In this document: piece by piece, positions 1-12,172 of the stretch
Layout of the letters: each line of letters starts with the position of its first letter
Position numbering within the stretch: position 1 is the first letter of the stretch
DNA from: Bos javanicus
Taxonomy: Eukaryota; Chordata; Mammalia; Artiodactyla; Bovidae
Assembly (NCBI RefSeq): GCF_032452875.1
Contig: NW_026893688.1
Coordinates: 310,001 to 374,000, forward strand
Direction: 5' to 3'
DNA length: 64,000 bases
Notes under the pieces: generated by a model
Database searches by the model: none
Seen by the model: only the letters and a program-made list of their open reading frames with translations
Told to the model about the DNA's origin: nothing
Made by a program: the position numbers and the translations under genes

Positions 1-1254
1 ATCACGTGGCTGATCATGCACTGATCACGTGGCTGATCATGCACTGATCACGTGGCTGATCATGCACTGATCACGTGACTGATCATGCACTGATCACGTG
101 ACTGATCATGCACTGATCACGTGGCTATCATGCACTGATCACGTGGCTGATCATGTGATGATCACGCAACTACCATGTACTGGTCACATGACTGATCATG
201 CACTGATCACGTGACTGATCATGCACTGATCACGTGGCTATCATGCACTATCACGTGGCTGATCATGCAATGATCATGTAGCTACCATGTACTGGTCACG
301 TGAATGATCATGCACTGATCACGTGACTGATCATGCACTGATCACGTGGCTATCATGCACTGATCACGTGACTGATCATGCACTGATCACGTCTATATCA
401 TGCACTGATCACATGACTGATCATGCACTGATCACGTGGATGATCATGCACTGATCATGTGACTGATCATGCACTGATCACGTGGCTGATCATGCACTGA
501 TCACGTGACTGATCATGCACTGATCACATGACTATCATGCACTGATCACGTGACTGATCATGCACTGATCACGTGGCTATCATGCACTGATCACGTGGCT
601 GATCATGCACTGATCATGTAGCTATCATGCACTGATCACGTGACTGATCATGCACTGATCAGTGACTGATCATGCACTGATCACGTGGCTGATCATGCAC
701 TGATCACGTGGCTGATCATGCACTGATCACGTGGCTGATCATGCACTGATCACGTGACTGATCATGCACTGATCACGTGACTGATCATGCACTGATCACG
801 TGGCTATCATGCACTGATCACGTGGCTGATCATGCACTGATCACGTGCCTGATCATGCACTGATCACATGACTGATCATGCACTGATCACGTGACTGATC
901 ATGCACTGATCACGTGGCTATCATGCACTACTCACGTGGCTGATCATGCAATGATCATGTAGCTACCATGTACTGGTCACGTGACTGATCATACACCCAT
1001 CAGGTGACTGATCATGCACTGATCACGTGGCTGATCATGCACTGATCACGTGACTGATCATGCACTGATCACGTGACTGATCATGCACTGATCACGTGGC
1101 TATCATGCACTGATCACGTGGCTGATCATGCACTGATCACGTGGCTGATCATGCACTGATACCGTGACTGAGCATGGACTGATCACATGACTATCATGTA
1201 GTGATCACGTGACTTAATGGCACTGATCATGTGACTGATCATGCGCTGATCATG
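1..1254. repeat. Monomer array, left edge, with an orphan upstream flank
   Basis: About 54 monomers, cut by the window edge. Around 248-480 there is a softened version of the sequence that normally precedes a class A core: GTAGCTACCATGTACTGG, then GTCTATATC at 391, then GTGGATGATC near 435. No core follows at the expected place near 597. The true M1 marker of the first core begins at 928. The stretch 1158-1254 holds the fixed class A leader (GATACCGTGACTGAGCATGG, then ACTTAATGG). Confidence 0.93.
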
Positions 1255-1520
1255 TTTGCTATCATACACTGATCATGTGCCTCTGGAGGCAATAAACAAA
1301 GAGCTGAGTAGGCACGAATCAAACAGTCAGCAGGCAATAATCATGGAACTCAGGTGTGAGGAATCATGCTGCTCAGCTGGCAATAATCAAGCAGCTGAGC
1401 AGGCAGGAATTACGCAGCACAGCTGGCAATTGTCAAGCAGATGACAGGCAGGAATCATGCAGCTCAGCTGGCAATTGTCAAGCAGATGAGCAGACAGTAA
1501 TCACGCAGCTCAGCAGGCCC
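1255..1520 (+). repeat. Core module 1, class A (reference copy)
   Basis: This 266-bp segment differs visibly from the plain array. After a 16-bp lead-in it divides into units at 1271-1315 (45), 1316-1360 (45), 1361-1406 (46), 1407-1451 (45), 1452-1497 (46) and 1498-1520 (23). The last four begin GAATCATGC, GAATTACGC, GAATCATGC and TAATCACGC, and most units contain CAGCTGG or CAGCTGAGC. A short inverted repeat TGCCTC-TG-GAGGCA lies at 1278-1291 and overlaps AATAAA at 1291-1296. A 62-codon frame (1256-1444) starts at TTG and ends inside unit 4. It carries AGG where most copies have AGC. I regard it as non-coding: variants are mostly replacement changes and the sister classes are frameshifted. 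Confidence 0.95.
1278..1291. repeat. Short inverted repeat inside the core
   Basis: TGCCTC and GAGGCA form a six-base inverted repeat around TG. It recurs at the same place in the other cores except core 14, where GGATGC breaks it. AATAAA starts on its last base in class A. It could form a small hairpin in RNA or single-stranded DNA, but no function is evident. Confidence 0.75.
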
Positions 1521-3548
1521 TGATCACGTGACTGAGCATGCACTGTTCACGTGGCTGATCATACACTGATCACGTGACTGATCATGCACTGATCACGTGG
1601 ATATCATGCACTGATCACGTGGCTGATCATACACTGATCACGTGTCTGACCATGCACTGATCACGTGACTGATCATGCACTGATCACGTGGCTGATCATG
1701 CACTGATCACGTGGCTATCATGCACTGATCACGTGGCTGATCATGCACTGATCACGTGGCTATCATGCACTGATCACGTGACTGATCATGCACTGATCAC
1801 GTGGCTGATCATGCACTGATCATGAAGTGATCACGTGGCTATCATGCACTGATCACGTGGCTATCATGCACTGATCACGTGGCTGATCATGCACTGATCA
1901 CGTGACTGATCATGCACTGATCACGTGGCTATCATGCACTGATCACGTGGCTGATCATGCACTGATATCATGCACTGATCACGTGGCTGATCATGCACTG
2001 ATCACGTGACTGATCATGCACTGATCACGTGGCTATCATGCACTGATCACGTGGCTGATCATGCACTGATCACGTGACTGATCATGCACTGATCACGTGG
2101 CTATCATGCACTGATCACGTGGCTGATCATGCACTGATCACGTGGCTGATCATGCACTGATCACGTGGCTGATCATGCACTGATCACGTGACTGATCATG
2201 CACTGATCACGTGGCTATCATGCACTGATCACGTGACTGATCATGCACTGATCACGTCTGATCATGCACTGATCACGTGACTGATCATGCACTGATCACG
2301 TGGCTGATCATACACTGATCACGTGACTGATCATGCACTGATCACGTGGCTATCATGCACTGATCACGTGGCTGTCATGCAATGATCACGTAGCTACCAT
2401 GCACTGATCACGTGACTGATCATGCACTGATCACGTAACTGATCATGCACTGATCACGTGACTGATCATGCACTGATCACGTGACTGATCATGCACTGAT
2501 CACGTGGCTATCATGCACTGATCACGTGGCTGATCATGCACTGATCACGTGGCAATCATGCACTGATCACGTGACTGATCATGCACTGATCACGTGGCTA
2601 TCATGCACTGATCACGTGGCTGATCATGCACTGATCACGTGGCTGATCATGCACTGATCAATGACTGATCATGCACTGATCACGTGACTGATCATGCACT
2701 GATCACGTGACTGATCATGCACTGATCACGTGGCTATCATGCACTGATCACGTGACTGATCATGCACTGATCACGTGACTGATCATGCACTGATCACGTG
2801 GCTATCATGCACTGATCACGTGGCTGATCATGCACTGATCACGTGACTGATCATGCACTGATCACGTGACTGATCATGCACTGATCACGTGGCTGATCAT
2901 GCACTGATCACGTGGCTGATCATGCACTGATCACGTGGCTGATCATGCACTGATCACGTGGCTATCATGCACTGATCACGTGACTGATCATGCACTGATC
3001 ACGTGGCTATCATGCACTGATCACGTGGCTGATCATGCACTGATCACGTGACTGATCATGCACTGATCACGTGGCTGATCATGCACTGATCACGTGGCTG
3101 ATCATGCACTGATCACGTGACTGATCATGCACTGATCACGTGGCTGATCATGCACTGATCACGTGACTGATCATGCACTGATCACGTGGCTATCATGCAC
3201 TACTCACGTGGCTGATCATGCAATGATCATGTAGCTACCATGTACAGGTCACGTGAATGATCATACACCCATCAGGTGACTGATCATGCACTGATCACGT
3301 GGCTATCATGCACTGATCACGAGACTGATCATGCACTGATCACGTCTATATCATGCACTGATCACATGACTGCCCATGCACTGATCACGTGGATGATCAT
3401 ACACTAATCATGTGACAGATCATGCACTGATCACGTGGCTGATCATGCACTGATACCGTGACTGAGCATGGACTGATCACATGACTATCATGTAGTGATC
3501 ACGTGACTTAATGGCGCTGATCATGTGACTGATCATGCGCTGATCATG
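1521..3548. repeat. Monomer array between cores 1 and 2
   Basis: Mostly consensus monomers with alternating GTGAC, GTGGCTATC and GTGGCTGATC types. Near 1966 a monomer has lost about nine bases, leaving GATATC. M1 starts at 3200, exactly 349 bp before the next core, followed by GTCTATATC at 3344 and CACTAATCATGTGACAG near 3403. Confidence 0.94.
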
Positions 3549-3814
3549 TTTGCTATCATACACTGATCATGTGCCTCTGGAGGCAATAAACAAAGAGCTG
3601 AGTAGGCACGAATCAAACAGTCAGCAGGCAATAATCATGGAACTCAGCTGTGAGGAATCATGCTGCTCAGCTGGCAATAATCAAGCAGCTGAGCAGGCAG
3701 GAATTACGCAGCACAGCTGGCAATTGTCAAGCAGATGACAGGCAGGAATCGTGCAGCTCAGCTGGCAATTGTCAAGCAGATGAGCAGACAGTAATCACGC
3801 AGCTCAGCAGGCCC
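3549..3814 (+). repeat. Core module 2, class A
   Basis: 266 bp, majority class A sequence with AGC at the S/R codon and GAATCGTGC opening the fifth unit. The TTG-initiated 62-codon frame is open at 3550-3738. It belongs to the 349-bp upstream class. Confidence 0.95.
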
Positions 3815-6063
3815 TGATCACGTGACTGAGCATGCACTGTTCACGTGGCTGATCATACACTGATCACGTGATGATCATGCACTGATCACTTGGATATCAT
3901 GCACTGATCACGTGGCTGATCATACACTGATCACGTGACTGATCATGCACTGATCACGTGGCTGATCATGCACTGCTCACGTGGCTGATCATGCACTGAT
4001 CACGTGGCTATCATGCACTGATCACGTGACTGATCATGCACTGATCACGTGGCTGATCATGCACTGATCACGTGACTGATCATGCACTGATCACGTGACT
4101 GATCATGCACTGATCACGTGGCTATCATGCACTGCTCACGTGGCTGATCATGCACTGATCACGTAGCTATCATGTACTGGTCACGTGACTGATCATGCAC
4201 TGATCACGTAATGATCATGCACTGATCACGTGGCTGATCATGCACTGATCACGTGACTGATCATGCACTGATCACGTGACTGATCATGCACTGATCACGT
4301 GGCTATCATGCACTGATCACGTGGCTATCATGCACTGATCACGTGGCTGATCACACACGATCACGTGACTGATCATGCACTGATCACGTGACTGATCATG
4401 CACTGATCACGTGGCTATCATGCACTGATCACGTGGCTATCATGCACTGATATCATGCACTGATCACGTGGCTGATCACACACTGATCACGTGACTGATC
4501 ATGCACTGATCACGTGGCTATCATGCACTGATCACGTGGCTGATCATGCACTGATCACGTGACTGATCATGCACTGATCACGTGGCTGATCATGCACTGA
4601 TCACGTGGCTGATCATGCACTGATCACGTGGCTGATCATGCACTGATCACGTGGCTGATCATGCACTGATCACGTGGCTGATCATGCACTGATCACGTGA
4701 CTGATCATGCACTGATCACGTGGCTGATCATGCACTGATCACGTGGCTGATCATGCACTGATCACGTGGCTATCATGCACTGATCACGTGGCTATCATGC
4801 ACTGATCATGCACTGATCACGTGGCTGATCATGCACTGATCACGTGACTGATCATGCACTGATCACGTGACTATCATGCACTGATCACGTGGCTGATCAT
4901 GCACTGATCACGTTGCTATCATGCACTGATCACGTGACTGATCATGCACTGATCACGTGATGATCATGCACTGATCACGTGGCTATCATGCACTGATCAC
5001 GTGGCTGATCATGCACTGATCACGTAGCTATCATGCACTGATCACGTGACTGATCATGCACTGATCACGTAACTGATCATGCACTGATCACGTGGCTGAT
5101 CATGCACTGATCACGTGGCTGATCATGCACTGATCACGTGGCTGATCATGCACTGATCACGTGGCTGATCATGCACTGATCACGTGACTGATCATGCACT
5201 GATCACGTGGCTATCATGCACTGATCACGTGGCTGATCATGCACTGATCACGCAGCTACATGCACTGTCACGTGACTGATCATGCACTGATCACGTGACT
5301 GATCATGCACTGATCACGTGGCTATCATGCACTGATCACGTGGCTATCATGCACTGATCACGTGGCTGATCATGCACTGATCACGTGATGATCATGCACT
5401 GATCACGTGACTGATCATGCACTGATCACGTGACTGATCATGCACTGATCACGTGGCTATCATGCACTGATCACGTGGCTGATCATGCACTGATCACGTG
5501 ACTGATCATGCACTGATCACGTGGCTATCATGCACTGATCACGTGGCTGATCATGCACTGATCACGTGACTGATCATGCACTGATCACGTGGCTATCATG
5601 CACTGATCACGTGGCTGATCATGCATGATCACGCAGCTACCATGTACTGGTCACATGACTGATCATGCACTGATCACGTGACTGATCATGCACTGATCAC
5701 GTGGCTATCATGCACTACTCACGTGGCTGATCATGCAATGATCATGTAGCTACCATGTACAGGTCACGTGAATGATCATACACCCATCAGGTGACTGATC
5801 ATGCACTGATCACGTGGCTATCATGCACTGATCACGAGACTGATCATGCACTGATCACGTCTATATCATGCACTGATCACATGACTGCCCATGCACTGAT
5901 CACGTGGCTGATCATACACTAATCATGTGACAGATCATGCACTGATCACGTGGCTGATCATGCACTGATACCGTGACTGAGCATGGACTGATCACATGAC
6001 TATCATGTAGTGATCACGTGACTTAATGGCGCTGATCATGTGACTGATCATGCGCTGATCATG
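3815..6063. repeat. Monomer array between cores 2 and 3
   Basis: Begins with a short D-block start (GTGATGATC, then CACTTGGATATC near 3888). Contracted monomers reading GATCACACACGATCACG occur near 4350 and a GATATC deletion monomer near 4450. A shortened monomer with CGCAGCTACC lies near 5630. M1 starts at 5715, again 349 bp before the core. Confidence 0.94.
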
Positions 6064-6329
6064 TTTGCTATCATACACTGATCATGTGCCTCTGGAGGCA
6101 ATAAACAAAGAGCTGAGTAGGCACGAATCAAACAGTCAGCAGGCAATAATCATGGAACTCAGCTGTGAGGAATCATGCTGCTCAGCTGGCAATAATCAAG
6201 CAGCTGAGCAGGCAGGAATTACGCAGCACAGCTGGCAATTGTCAAGCAGATGACAGGCAGGAATCGTGCAGCTCAGCTGGCAATTGTCAAGCAGATGAGC
6301 AGACAGTAATCACGCAGCTCAGCAGGCCC
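6064..6329 (+). repeat. Core module 3, class A
   Basis: 266 bp, majority sequence, 62-codon frame open at 6065-6253. Its leader carries the same M1, GTCTATATC and TAATCATGTGACAG markers as core 2, so the two are close relatives spaced 2,515 bp apart. Confidence 0.95.
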
Positions 6330-7134
6330 TGATCACGTGACTGAGCATGCACTGTTCACGTGGCTGATCATACACTGATCACGTGATTGATCATGCACTG
6401 ATCACTTGGATATCATGCACTGATCACGTGGCTGATCATACACTGATCACGTGTCTGACCATGCACTGATCACGTGGCTGATCATGCACTGATCACGTAA
6501 CTGATCATGCACTGATCACGTGGCTATCATGCACTGATCACGTGGCTGATCATGCACTGATCACGTGGCTGATCATGCACTGATCACGTGACTGATCATG
6601 CACTGATCACGTGGCTGATCATGCACTGATCACGTGACTGATCATGCACTGATCACGTGACTGATCATGCACTGATCACGTGGCTATCATGCACTGATCA
6701 CGTGGCTGATCATGCACTGATCACGTGCCTGATCATGCACTGATCACATGACTGATCATGCACTGATCACGTGACTGATCATGCACTGATCACGTGGCTA
6801 TCATGCACTACTCACGTGGCTGATCATGCAATGATCATGTAGCTACCATGTACTGGTCACGTGACTGATCATGCACCCATCAGGTGACTGATCATGCACT
6901 GATCACGTGGCTGATCATGCACTGATCACGTGACTGATCATGCACTGATCACGTGACTGATCATGCACTGATCACATGGCTATCATGCACTGATCACGTG
7001 GCTGATCATGCACTGATCACGTGGCTGATCATGCACTGATACCGTGACTGAGCATGCACTGATCACATGACTATCATGTAGTGATCACGTGACTTAATGG
7101 CGCTGATCATGTGACTGATCATGCACTGATCATG
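6330..7134. repeat. Monomer array between cores 3 and 4
   Basis: An 805-bp array. CACTTGGATATC and GTGTCTGACCATG appear in the first 150 bp. From about 6601 it is the partner of the duplication at 721-1577. M1 starts at 6808, 327 bp before the core. Confidence 0.94.
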
Positions 7135-7457
7135 TTTGCTATCATACACTGATCATGTGCCTCTGGAGGCAATAAACAAAGAGCTGAGTAGGCACGAATC
7201 AAACAGTCAGCAGGCAATAATCATGGAACTCAGGTGTGAGGAATCATGCTGCTCAGCTGGCAATAATCAAGCAGCTGAGCAGGCAGGAATTACGCAGCAC
7301 AGCTGGCAATTGTCAAGCAGATGACAGGCAGGAATCGTGCAGCTCAGCTGGCAATTGTCAAGCAGATGAGCAGACAGTAATCACGCAGCTCAGCAGGCCC
7401 TGATCACGTGACTGAGCATGCACTGTTCACGTGGCTGATCATACACTGATCACGTGA
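6601..7457. repeat. Long-range duplicate, copy 2 (partner 721-1577)
   Basis: Same monomer order, same M1-to-core distance and same core variant as 721-1577. By eye the differences include positions 6873, 6976, 7057, 7102, 7125 and 7337. It is separated from its partner by two other cores of a different subclass, so it is not a simple tandem copy. Confidence 0.88.
7135..7400 (+). repeat. Core module 4, class A
   Basis: 266 bp with the AGG (Ser to Arg) variant shared with cores 1 and 10. The 62-codon frame is open at 7136-7324. Differs from core 1 at only one visible site, GAATCGTGC versus GAATCATGC. Confidence 0.95.
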
Positions 7458-8583
7458 TGATCATGCACTGATCACGTGGCTATCATGCACTGATCACGTG
7501 GCTGATCATGCACTGATCACGTGGCTGATCATGCACTGATCACGTGACTATCATGCACTGATCACGTGGCATCATGCACTGATCACGTGGCTGATCATAC
7601 ATGCTCACGTGACTGATCATGCACTGATCACGTGGCTATCATGCACTGATCACGTGGCTGTCATGCATGATCACGTAGCTACCATATACTGATCACGTGA
7701 CTGATCATGCACTGATCACGTAAATGATCATGCACTGATCACGTGACTGATCATGCACTGATCACGTGACTGATCATGCACTGATCACGTGGCTATCATG
7801 CACTGATCACGTGGCTGATCATGCACTGATCACGTAGCAACCATGTACTGGTCACGTGACTGATCATGCACTGATCACGTGGCTGATCATGCACTGATCA
7901 CGTGGCTGATCATGCACTGATCACGTGACTGATCATGCACTGATCACGTGGCTGATCATGCACTGATCACGTGGCTATCATGCACTGATCACGTGGCTGA
8001 TCATGCACTGATCACGTGACTATCATGCACTGATCACGTGACTGATCATGCACTGATCACGTGACTGATCATGCACTGATCACGTGGCTGATCATGCACT
8101 GATCACGTGGCTGATCACACACGATCACGTGACTGATCATGCACTGATCACGTGACTGATCATGCACTGATCACGTGGCTGATCATGCACTGATCACGTG
8201 GCTATCATGCACTGATCACGTGGCTGATCATGCATGATCACGTGACTGATCATGCACTGATCACGTGACTGATCATGCACTGATCACGTGACTGATCATG
8301 CACTGATCACGTGGCTATCATGCACTGATCACGTGGCTGATCATGCACTGATCACGTAGCTATCATGCACTGATCACGTGACTGATCATGCACTGATCAC
8401 GTGACTGATCATGCACTGATCACGTGACTGATCATGCACTGATCACGTGACTGATCATGCACTGATCACGTGGCTGATCATGCACTGATACCGTGACTGA
8501 GCATGGACTGATCACATGACTATCATGTAGTGATCACGTGACTTAATGGCGCTGATCATGTGACTGATCATGCGCTGATCATG
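7401..8583. repeat. Monomer array between cores 4 and 5
   Basis: Contains irregular monomers: CATACATGCTCACG near 7596, GCTGTCATGCATGATC near 7660 and GATCACACACGATCACG near 8113. No M1 marker precedes core 5; only the fixed class A leader, from about 8488, is present. Confidence 0.94.
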
Positions 8584-8849
8584 TTTGCTATCATACACTG
8601 ATCATGTGCCTCTGGAGGCAATAAACAAAGAGCTGAGTAGGCACGAATCATACAGTCAGCAGGCAATAATCATGGAACTCAGCTGTGAGGAATCATGCTG
8701 CTCAGCTGGCAATAATCAAGCAGCTGAGCAGGCAGGAATTACGCAGCACAGCTGGCAATTGTCAAGCAGATGACAGGCAGGAATCGTGCAGCTCAGCTGG
8801 CAATTGTCAAGCAGATGAGCAGACAGTAATCACGCAGCTCAGCAGGCCC
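8584..8849 (+). repeat. Core module 5, class A, Tyr variant
   Basis: 266 bp. AATCATACAG replaces AATCAAACAG, changing Asn to Tyr in the 62-codon frame (8585-8773). Only core 6 shares this change, marking the two as a recent pair. Confidence 0.95.
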
Positions 8850-9924
8850 TGATCACGTGACTGAGCATGCACTGTTCACGTGGCTGATCATACACTGATC
8901 ACGTGATTGATCATGCACTGATCACTTGGATATCATGCACTGATCACGTGGCTGATCATACACTGTTCACGTGTCTGACCATGCACTGATCACGTGGCTG
9001 ATCATGCACTGATCACGTAACTGATCATGCACTGATCACGTGGCTATCATGCACTGATCACGTGGCTGATCATGCACTGATCACGTGGCTATCATGCACT
9101 GATCACGTGGCTGATCATGCACTGATCACGTGGCTATCATGCACTGATCACGTGACTGATCATGCACTGATCACGTAACTGATCATGCACTGATCACGTG
9201 GCTGATCATGCACTGATCACGTGACTGATCATGCACTGATCACGTGGCTGATCATGCACTGATCACGTGGCTGATCATGCACTGATCACGTGACTGATCA
9301 TGCACTGATCACGTGACTGATCATGCACTGATCACGTGGCTATCATGCACTGATCACGTGGCTGATCATGCACTGATCACGTGACTGATCATGCACTGAT
9401 CACGTGACTGATCATGCACTGATCACGTGACTGATCATGCACTGATCACGTGGCTATCATGCACTGATCACGTGGATATCATGCACTGATCACGTGGCTG
9501 ATCACACATGATCACGTGACTGATCATGCACTGATCACGTGGCTATCATGCACTGATCACGTGGCTATCATGCACTGATCACGTGGCTGATCATGCACTG
9601 ATCACGTGACTGATCATGCACTGATCACGTGGCTGATCATGCACTGATCACGTGACTGATCATGCACTGATCACGTGACTGATCATGCACTGATCACGTG
9701 GCTATCATGCACTGATCACGTGGCTGATCATGCACTGATCACGCAGGTATCATGCACTGATCACATGACTGATCATGCACTGATCACGTGGCTGATCATG
9801 CACTGATCACGTGGCTGATCATGCACTGATACCGTGACTGAGCATGGACTGATCACATGACTATCATGTAGTGATCACGTGACTTAATGGCGCTGATCAT
9901 GTGACTGATCATGCGCTGATCATG
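8850..9924. repeat. Monomer array between cores 5 and 6
   Basis: Opens with GTGATTGATC, CACTTGGATATC and GTTCACGTGTCTGACC, matching the sequence after core 6 for roughly 120 bp, then reverts to near-consensus monomers. A contracted GATCACACATGATCACG lies near 9500 and CGCAGGTATC near 9743. No M1 marker. Confidence 0.94.
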
Positions 9925-10190
9925 TTTGCTATCATACACTGATCATGTGCCTCTGGAGGCAATAAACAAAGAGCTGAGTAGGCACGAATCATACAGTCAG
10001 CAGGCAATAATCATGGAACTCAGCTGTGAGGAATCATGCTGCTCAGCTGGCAATAATCAAGCAGCTGAGCAGGCAGGAATTACGCAGCACAGCTGGCAAT
10101 TGTCAAGCAGATGACAGGCAGGAATCGTGCAGCTCAGCTGGCAATTGTCAAGCAGATGAGCAGACAGTAATCACGCAGCTCAGCAGGCCC
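9925..10190 (+). repeat. Core module 6, class A, Tyr variant
   Basis: 266 bp, shares the AATCATACAG variant with core 5 at a distance of 1,341 bp. The 62-codon frame is open at 9926-10114. It is the first core of the 3.67-kb A-B super-repeat. Confidence 0.95.
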
Positions 10191-11910
10191 TGATCACGTG
10201 ACTGAGCATGCACTGTTCACGTGGCTGATCATACACTGATCACGTGATTGATCATGCACTGATCACTTGGATATCATGCACTGATCACGTGGCTGATCAT
10301 ACACTGTTCACGTGTCTGACCATGCACTGATCACGTGGCTGATCATACACTGCTCACGTAACTGATCATGCACTGATCACGTGGCTATCATGCACTGATC
10401 ACGTGGCTGAACATGCACTGTTCACGTGGCTGATCACACACCTGTCACGTGACATATCATGCACTGATCACGTGGCACTCATGCACTGATCACGTGGCTG
10501 ATCATACTCTGCTCACGTAACTCATCATGCACACATCACGTGGCTATCATGCACTGCTCACGTGGCTCGTCATGGAATGATCACGTAGCTACCATATACT
10601 GGTCACGTGACTGATCATGCACTGATCACGTAAATGATCATGCACTGTTCACGTGACTGATCATGTACTGATCACGTGACTGATCATGCACTGATCACGT
10701 GGCTGATCATGCACTGATCACGTGGCTGATCATGCACTGATCACGTGGCTGATCACACACTATCACGTGACTGATCATGCACTGATCACGTGACTGATCA
10801 TGCACTGATCACGTGGCTATCATGCACTGATCACGTGGCTATCATGCACTGATCACGTGGCTGATCACACACGTATCACGTGACTGATCATGCACTGATC
10901 ACGTGGCTATCATGCACTGATCACGTGGCTATCATGCACTGATATCATGCACTGATCACGTGGCTGATCATGCACTATCACGTGACTGATCATGCATGAT
11001 CACGCAGGTATCATGCACTGATCACGTGACTGATCATGCACTGATCACGTGACTGATCATGCACTGATCACGTGGCTGATCATGCACTGATCACGTGGCT
11101 ATCATGCACTGATCACGTGGCTGATCATACTGATCACGTGACTGATCATGCACTGATCACGTGGCTGATCATGCACTGATCACGTGACTGATCATGCACT
11201 GATCACGTGGCTATCATGCACTGATCACGTGGCTGATCATACTGATCACGTGACTGATCATGCACTGATCACGTGGCTGATCATGCACTGATCACGTGGC
11301 TGATCATGCACTGATCACGTGGCTATCATGCACTGATCACGTGGCTGATCATGCACTGATCACGTAGCTATCATGCACTGATCACGTGACTGATCATGCA
11401 CTGATCACGTGGCTGATCATGCACTGATCACGTGACTGATCATGCACTGATCACGTGACTGATCATGCACTGATCACGTGGCTATCATGCACTGATCACG
11501 TGGCTGATCATGCACTGATCACGTGGCTGATCATGCACTGATCACGTGGCTGATCATGCACTGATCACGTGACTGATCATGCACTGATCACGTGGCTATC
11601 ATGCACTGATCACGTGGCTGATCATGCACTGATCACGTGGCTGATCATGCACTGATCACGTGACTGATCATGCACTGATCACGTGGCTGATCATGCACTG
11701 ATCACGTGGCTGATCATGCACTGATCACGTGACTGATCATGCACTGATCACGTGGAATCATGCACTGATCACGTGGCTGATCATGCACTGATCACGCAGC
11801 TACCATGCACTGATCACGTGACTGATCATGCACTGATCACATGACTGATCATGCACTGATCACGTGGCTTATCATGCACTGATCATGTGACTGATCATGC
11901 GCTGATCATG
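10191..11910. repeat. Monomer array with D block, cores 6 to 7
   Basis: The D block at about 10191-10680 holds recognisable variants in order: CACTTGGATATC, GTGTCTGACC, CTGAACATGCACTG, CACACACCTGTCACG, GGCACTCATGC, CATACTCTGCTCACG, GCTCGTCATGG and CCATATACTGG. Contracted CACACAC monomers follow near 10752 and 10865. Class B's own leader (GTGGCTTATCATGC) begins near 11862. Confidence 0.93.
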
Positions 11911-12172
11911 TTTGCTATCATACACTGATCATGTGCCTCTGGAGGCAATGAACAAAGAGCTGAGTAGGCAGGAATCAGTCAGCAGGCAATAATCATGGAA
12001 CTCAGCTCTGAGAAATCATGCTGCTCAGCTGGCAATAATCAAGCAGCTGAGCAGGCAGGAATTATGCAGCACAGGTGGCAATTGTCAAGCAGATGACAGG
12101 CAGGAATCGTGCAGCTCAGCTGGCAATTGTCAAGCAGATGAGCAGACAGTAATCACGCAGCTCAGCAGGCCC
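11911..12172 (+). repeat. Core module 7, class B
   Basis: 262 bp. AATGAA replaces AATAAA, and GAATCAGTCAG shows the 4-bp deletion that frameshifts the 62-codon frame. Other class markers are CTCTGAGAAATC, GAATTATGCAG (the CpG lost as TG) and GCACAGGTGGC. Confidence 0.95.

Larger units (their letters stand above)
721..1577. repeat. Long-range duplicate, copy 1 (partner 6601-7457)
   Basis: Line-by-line comparison at an offset of 5,880 bp shows only about six substitutions over some 857 bp, including an entire class A core. The match is broken near both ends by monomer-type changes. Both copies share the AGG codon variant in the core and the 327-bp spacing from M1 to core, which no other copy has. 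Confidence 0.88.

Noticed and set aside
1278..1291. Rho-independent terminator
   Set aside because: The inverted repeat has a stem of about six bases with no downstream T run, and it is part of a repeated satellite unit.
1256..1444. Repeated 62-codon open reading frame as a conserved small-protein gene family
   Set aside because: It starts with TTG, shows almost only replacement changes, is interrupted in cores 22 and 26 and in classes B and most of C, and is composed of satellite-derived 45-bp units. No promoter, signal peptide or known domain is visible.
1255..1520. Core as an inserted transposon or SINE
   Set aside because: No terminal inverted repeats, target-site duplications, A/B boxes or poly(A) tail. 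Its internal 45-46-bp periodicity ties it to the satellite itself.
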